From: Bacteroidia bacterium
Lineage (GTDB): Bacteria > Bacteroidota > Bacteroidia > Flavobacteriales_E > Vicingaceae
Assembly: GCA_030426475.1 (NCBI GenBank)
Contig: JAUHYR010000015.1
Coordinates: forward strand, 1 to 40,766
Direction: 5' to 3'
Length of the DNA stretch: 40,766 nt
Position numbers and translations under genes: made by a program. Shown here in pieces: positions 40,699-40,766 of this stretch (the stretch's first letter is position 1; every line of letters begins with the position of its first letter). The notes below the pieces were generated by a model. It was given only the letters and a program-made list of their open reading frames with translations, did not search any database and had not been told where the DNA came from.

Positions 40699-40766
40699 TT
40701 TAAAAAATTGTTTTTAAGTGTTATTGAATAAGGATGTTTTTAGCTCTTACCTTTAAAAGTTTTCCT

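Noticed and set aside
40721-40766. C-terminal end of a further minus-strand gene (two frames end here, at 40721 and 40740)
   Set aside because: Probably the tail of the next phage gene, but only 8-14 codons are visible and two frames compete, so no feature is claimed.

Overview
The window reads as a chromosomal segment of an AT-rich member of the Bacteroidota, most likely a flavobacterium-like organism. Three secreted proteins carry the C-terminal type A sorting domain of the type IX secretion system. Several start regions carry a TAnnTTTG -7 element typical of this phylum. Most genes lack a Shine-Dalgarno sequence, and several families are typical of the phylum (DUF5686/CarboxypepD_reg outer-membrane protein, DUF4349, MORN-like lipoproteins, S41 protease). 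No rRNA or tRNA gene and no CRISPR array was seen.

Layout. Positions 1-4.3 kb hold a multi-PAS histidine kinase (5' end outside the window), a REC-LytTR response regulator and an arginase/agmatinase-family enzyme in one tight operon. 4.3-6.65 kb is a ferrous iron uptake operon (feoA, feoB and a 39-residue Cys-rich membrane peptide). It is followed by two minus-strand genes (DUF2231-like membrane protein and an unknown). 7.65-8.65 kb is a self-contained unit: structured leader with a strong Shine-Dalgarno, a 168-residue protein of unknown function, a terminator, then twelve 21-bp palindromic repeats in exact phase. 8.7-10.9 kb is an inserted DUF3883 nuclease plus D12 adenine methylase pair, a putative restriction-modification system, with attC-like edges. 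10.9-19.6 kb is ordinary chromosome: MsbA-type ABC transporter, T9SS cargo, SPOR protein, pgk, YebC, lipoprotein, T9SS hydrolase-like protein, DUF1398. 19.6-20.2 kb is a GNAT gene with similar attC-like edges. 20.36-21.44 kb is a second copy of the leader/168-residue gene/terminator/21-bp array unit. 21.5-35.4 kb is again ordinary chromosome: envelope lipoproteins, bestrophin, a LamG T9SS protein, quinone reductase, TraB/GumN, polysaccharide deacetylase, DUF5686 protein, S41 protease, dCMP deaminase and MORN proteins. 35.5 kb to the right edge is a minus-strand phage-like block: amidase, L,D-transpeptidase-like protein, small membrane and coiled-coil proteins, a second adenine methylase and a RecA/RadA-like ATPase. 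It runs out of the window.

The strongest candidate for something undescribed is the duplicated unit at 7.65-8.65 and 20.36-21.44 kb. The two copies share the protein (about 20 differences in the first 148 residues by my count). They also share a leader hairpin and a terminator hairpin, each with compensatory base changes, and a downstream array of palindromic 21-mers that keeps exact phase despite stop codons in all the frames I translated. I cannot assign a function; the protein looks like a widespread but uncharacterised family.
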